DNA of 7,658 nt from Chrysiogenia bacterium. Its GTDB lineage: Bacteria > JAGRBM01. The notes under the pieces are model-generated. The model had not been told where the DNA came from and did not search any database. It was given only the letters and a program-made list of their open reading frames with translations. Made by a program: the position numbers and the translations under genes. Shown in pieces: positions 5,488-7,658 of the stretch. Numbering within the stretch: the first letter of the stretch is position 1; each line of letters starts with the position of its first letter. The stretch is taken from assembly GCA_020434085.1 (NCBI GenBank), contig JAGRBM010000214.1:1-7658 (forward strand), in the 5' to 3' direction.

Positions 5488-6933
5488 CTAGCTCAGCAAT
5501 CCCTCATAGAGCCTGCCGTAGTGGCGGGCGGCATCCTCCCAGGTAAAGCGCTGGGCCATGGCGCGCTGCTGCGCCGCGCGCCAGAGTTCTGGCTCGTCGT
5601 TGAAGACGCTCACCGCGCGGCTTACGGCCTCGACGAGCGGGCGCTCATCGGCGAGTCCCACGAAGGTAAAGCCCGTGCCGCCTTCATCGCCCAGATCCGA
5701 GACCGTATCCACGAGCCCGCCCGTGCGGTGGACAATGGGCAGGGTGCCGTAGCGCATGGCGTAGAGCTGGGTAAGCCCGCAGGGCTCGAAGCGCGAAGGC
5801 ATGACGATTGCGTCGCAGCCGGCTGTCATGAGGTGCGCAAGCTCCTCGCTGAAGCCGATCCACACGGCGACATTGTGCGGCAGCGCGGCGCGCAGCGACT
5901 CGATGTCGCGGATGTAGGAGGGCTCGCCCGAGCCCAGGAATACCAGGTCTGCGCCGCGGTCCACCATCTCGCGGGCGCCGCGGGCCATCAGGTCAATACC
6001 CTTCTGCCAGGTCAGGCGGCTCACCATGCCGATAAGCGGGCGATGCGAGGGCGGCAACCCCAGGCGCGCGCGCAGCGCACTCTTGTTCTCCAGTTTGTGT
6101 TGCATGGAGTCATGGTCGAATCCGCGCGGCAGATAGGGATCGGTTGCGGGATTCCATGTTTCGTAGTCGGCGCCGTTGAGCACGCCGTGGATCGCACCCG
6201 CGCGTGAGCGCAGCAGCTCGTGGATTCCCTGGCCCTGATCGGGTTGCAGGATCTCGCGCGCATAGGTGGGGCTCACCGTCGTGATGCGGTCCGCCCAGGC
6301 CACGCCGGCCTTGAGAAAATTCACCCCGCCGCAGTCTTCCAGACCGTCGGCGCGCCACGCGCGCTCCCACTGGGAGGCGGTCAGTCCCATCCAGTCGGCT
6401 TCCCAGTGGCCGAAGCGGCCCTGGTAGGCGAGGTTGTGAATCGTGAACACGCGCTTTGGCGGCCCGCCCACCGGCGGGAAGAGTTCGAGGAGCAGGGGCG
6501 CCAGCGCGGTCTGCCAGTCGTTGGCATGAACGATGGCGGGCGGCCGCTCGCTGCGGCGGGCCAGCTCGCACACGGCGCGGGTGAAGAAGATGAAACGCCG
6601 CGCATTGTCGGCAAACTCGCGATGCCCGTCGTCATAGAGGGGAAGGCGCGCGAAGAACTCGTCGCATTCTATCAACGTGATGCGCAGCCCGCTGGGCTCG
6701 GTCCGGCTGAGCAGGCGGGCAGGGACCCGCGCGGGCCCTAGGGGTACGGCCAGGTTGCCGCCCTCGTGGGAGAATCCCTCACGGTTCATCGCCCCGTAGG
6801 CAGGCAGGAAAACGCGCACCGGATAACCCAGCCGGGCCAGTGCCGGGGGCAGGCCGCCCATCACATCGCCCAGACCGCCGGTCTTTGCCAGCGGTGTCAT
6901 CTCGGAGGCAAGAATCCAGATCTCGGACTTCAC
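5488..6933 (-). CDS. glgA: Glycogen synthase (ADP-glucose type, GT5)
   Basis: 481 residues, close to the 477 of the E. coli enzyme. It adds glucose from a nucleotide sugar, normally ADP-glucose, to the non-reducing end of alpha-1,4-glucan in the cytoplasm. The protein is two Rossmann-like halves. The first opens with the sugar-nucleotide motif KTGGLGDV (K17 equivalent to E. coli K15) and contains VHANDWQTALAP (H136, D139). The second has VSRLTWQKG (R306, K311) and PSRFEPCGLTQLYAMRYGTLPIV with catalytic-region E383, then RTGGLVDTV. All expected active-site residues are present. The start is GTG at 6933 with GGAGGA six bases upstream; an alternative start 26 codons earlier would add residues with no family counterpart and overlap the previous gene heavily. 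The GTG overlaps the TGA of the preceding GH57 gene, so the two are one operon with coupled translation. The 3' end faces the glucan phosphorylase gene across 7 bases. Confidence 0.96.
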   Translation of the reverse strand: MKSEIWILASEMTPLAKTGGLGDVMGGLPPALARLGYPVRVFLPAYGAMNREGFSHEGGNLAVPLGPARVPARLLSRTEPSGLRITLIECDEFFARLPLYDDGHREFADNARRFIFFTRAVCELARRSERPPAIVHANDWQTALAPLLLELFPPVGGPPKRVFTIHNLAYQGRFGHWEADWMGLTASQWERAWRADGLEDCGGVNFLKAGVAWADRITTVSPTYAREILQPDQGQGIHELLRSRAGAIHGVLNGADYETWNPATDPYLPRGFDHDSMQHKLENKSALRARLGLPPSHRPLIGMVSRLTWQKGIDLMARGAREMVDRGADLVFLGSGEPSYIRDIESLRAALPHNVAVWIGFSEELAHLMTAGCDAIVMPSRFEPCGLTQLYAMRYGTLPIVHRTGGLVDTVSDLGDEGGTGFTFVGLADERPLVEAVSRAVSVFNDEPELWRAAQQRAMAQRFTWEDAARHYGRLYEGLLS

Positions 6934-7658
6934 TTGGCGTCCTCCGACAAAAACTCCAGCGAAAGTGAGGGCGCGTCGCCGAGCTTCGCAAGCGTCGCCG
7001 CATCCCAGCACAGCGAGAAGATGGTTCCCTGATAGACGCGCTCGAAGGCATTTTCAGAGCGCTGGAGCGTTTCGACAGGCGCGGTCGACAGCAGCGCCCC
7101 GCTGCCGGTGAACTCCACGCGAAGGGCAAACCCGATGTGGGTATCGCGCAGCACGAAGGCGCTCGCCGCCAGCGGATCGAGCGCGCTGCCGGGGATCACT
7201 TCGTGAGTCTTGCCCGCGCTCTCGATGACGAGCGTGCGGCCGGGCGCCTCGGGCGTGAGCAGGCTCAGGCACAGCATCACACCGAAGCAAGCATTCTTCT
7301 CGATTTCCTGAATCTTCCACGCGCAGGCAAGGCGCGTCTTGCTCTCGAAGGCGACGCGCTTTTCAAAGCGTGCGCCCCCGGCGCTGCCGCTTCCCACAAA
7401 GCCCGCACCCTCGATACGCCAGTCCTTGAGCGGCGCGTTCGCGCGGTTCATCCCGGCGAAGGCGCCAAGCCCGGCCGCGCCCGGAGCGTGCTCGGCGGTG
7501 AACTCGCGCAAGCTGCGCAGCGGCAGTTTGTCGAAGTGGTAGTCGGCCAGCGCCTCTTTCTCGATGCCCACGGCATGCTCGTGGGGGGAGGCCACCCCGT
7601 CGCTGTCGCTGCTTTTGTGGGTGATGTCGGCGCCGCTGTGATAGCTCTCGCGCCAGCG
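6930..7658 (-). CDS. GH57 glycoside hydrolase, C-terminal DUF1926-type domain (5' end outside window)
   Basis: The visible 242 residues are the C-terminal part of a larger protein entering from the right edge; the frame is open through base 7658 and stops with TGA at 6932-6930. The segment WRESYHSGADITHKSS...SPHEHAVGIEKEALADYHFDKLPLRSLREF resembles the start of the C-terminal beta-sandwich domain (DUF1926) of GH57 4-alpha-glucanotransferases and amylases, where a short S-x-H motif, a conserved K-E and a Y-D-x-x-P-R-x-S-F-x-D-like stretch occur. The rest is beta-rich without obvious catalytic motifs, as expected, since the GH57 catalytic barrel is N-terminal and outside the window. Likely role: transglycosylation or hydrolysis of alpha-1,4-glucans in glycogen turnover, a good fit with the 4-base overlap with glgA. 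An internal GTG at 7595 is a possible start for a shorter protein, but the matching residues before it argue for continuation. The assignment rests on remembered family similarity and context. Confidence 0.7.
   Translation of the reverse strand, partial: RWRESYHSGADITHKSSDSDGVASPHEHAVGIEKEALADYHFDKLPLRSLREFTAEHAPGAAGLGAFAGMNRANAPLKDWRIEGAGFVGSGSAGGARFEKRVAFESKTRLACAWKIQEIEKNACFGVMLCLSLLTPEAPGRTLVIESAGKTHEVIPGSALDPLAASAFVLRDTHIGFALRVEFTGSGALLSTAPVETLQRSENAFERVYQGTIFSLCWDAATLAKLGDAPSLSLEFLSEDAK
6940..6945 (-). promoter_or_regulatory. Ribosome binding site deciding the glgA GTG start
   Basis: On the - strand GGAGGA lies 6 bases before the GTG at 6933-6931, inside the last codons of the GH57 gene. 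It is nearly consensus and selects the GTG start, aligning the protein with the standard glycogen synthase N-terminus. Confidence 0.85.

Noticed and set aside
5483-5512. tRNA-like start: GCGCCCTAGCTCAG followed by TAGAGC, resembling an acceptor and D-arm
   Set aside because: The D-loop would be too long, no anticodon arm, T-loop GTTC or 3' acceptor partner follows, and the bases encode the conserved end of glgA.
5521-6207. 228-codon open frame on the + strand opposite glgA
   Set aside because: Shadow of glgA, which has all catalytic motifs on the - strand; no ribosome site or recognisable fold in the shadow.
6934-7011. Upstream start extending GlgA by 26 residues
   Set aside because: The extension overlaps the GH57 gene by 82 bases and has no family similarity; GTG 6933 has a near-consensus ribosome site.

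Overview
The window is a densely coded, high-GC stretch from a bacterium, almost certainly Gram-negative. It carries a CheR/CheB adaptation pair, a lipobox-bearing carbonic anhydrase whose residue after the lipid cysteine is not Asp, and a glycogen gene set made of a DUF3417-type glucan phosphorylase, a GT5 glycogen synthase and a GH57 enzyme. That mix would fit a deltaproteobacterial-type lineage such as Myxococcota or Desulfobacterota relatives. This is an inference from gene content, and the sequence alone does not fix the taxon.

Left part (1-1847, + strand): the 3' portion of cheR runs in from the left edge, followed 3 bases later by a complete cheB whose ribosome binding site lies inside the end of cheR. 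Together they set the methylation level of chemoreceptors. Middle part (1848-3341, + strand): an alpha-class carbonic anhydrase lipoprotein gene and a small membrane protein gene with two TM2-type repeats. Between them lies an 82-base, almost fully self-complementary element whose right arm covers the ribosome binding site and the first base of the start codon of the TM2 gene. A clear intrinsic terminator follows the TM2 gene, which separates this block from the glycogen genes.

Right part (3342-7658): a GTG-started alpha-glucan phosphorylase gene on the + strand converges, with a 7-base gap, on a - strand operon. In transcription order that operon is a GH57 glycoside hydrolase gene (only its C-terminal DUF1926-type region is in the window) followed by glgA, the two overlapping by 4 bases (GTGA). 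The synthase builds alpha-1,4-glucan from a sugar nucleotide, the phosphorylase degrades it to glucose 1-phosphate, and the GH57 enzyme probably rearranges or cleaves alpha-glucan chains.

The genes themselves are recognisable families with intact active-site motifs. The part not explained by standard annotation is the 82-base palindromic element at 2677-2758. It could be an RNA structure controlling translation of the TM2 gene, a miniature palindromic repeat element, or both. No RNA genes, CRISPR arrays, insertion sequences or phage genes are visible.
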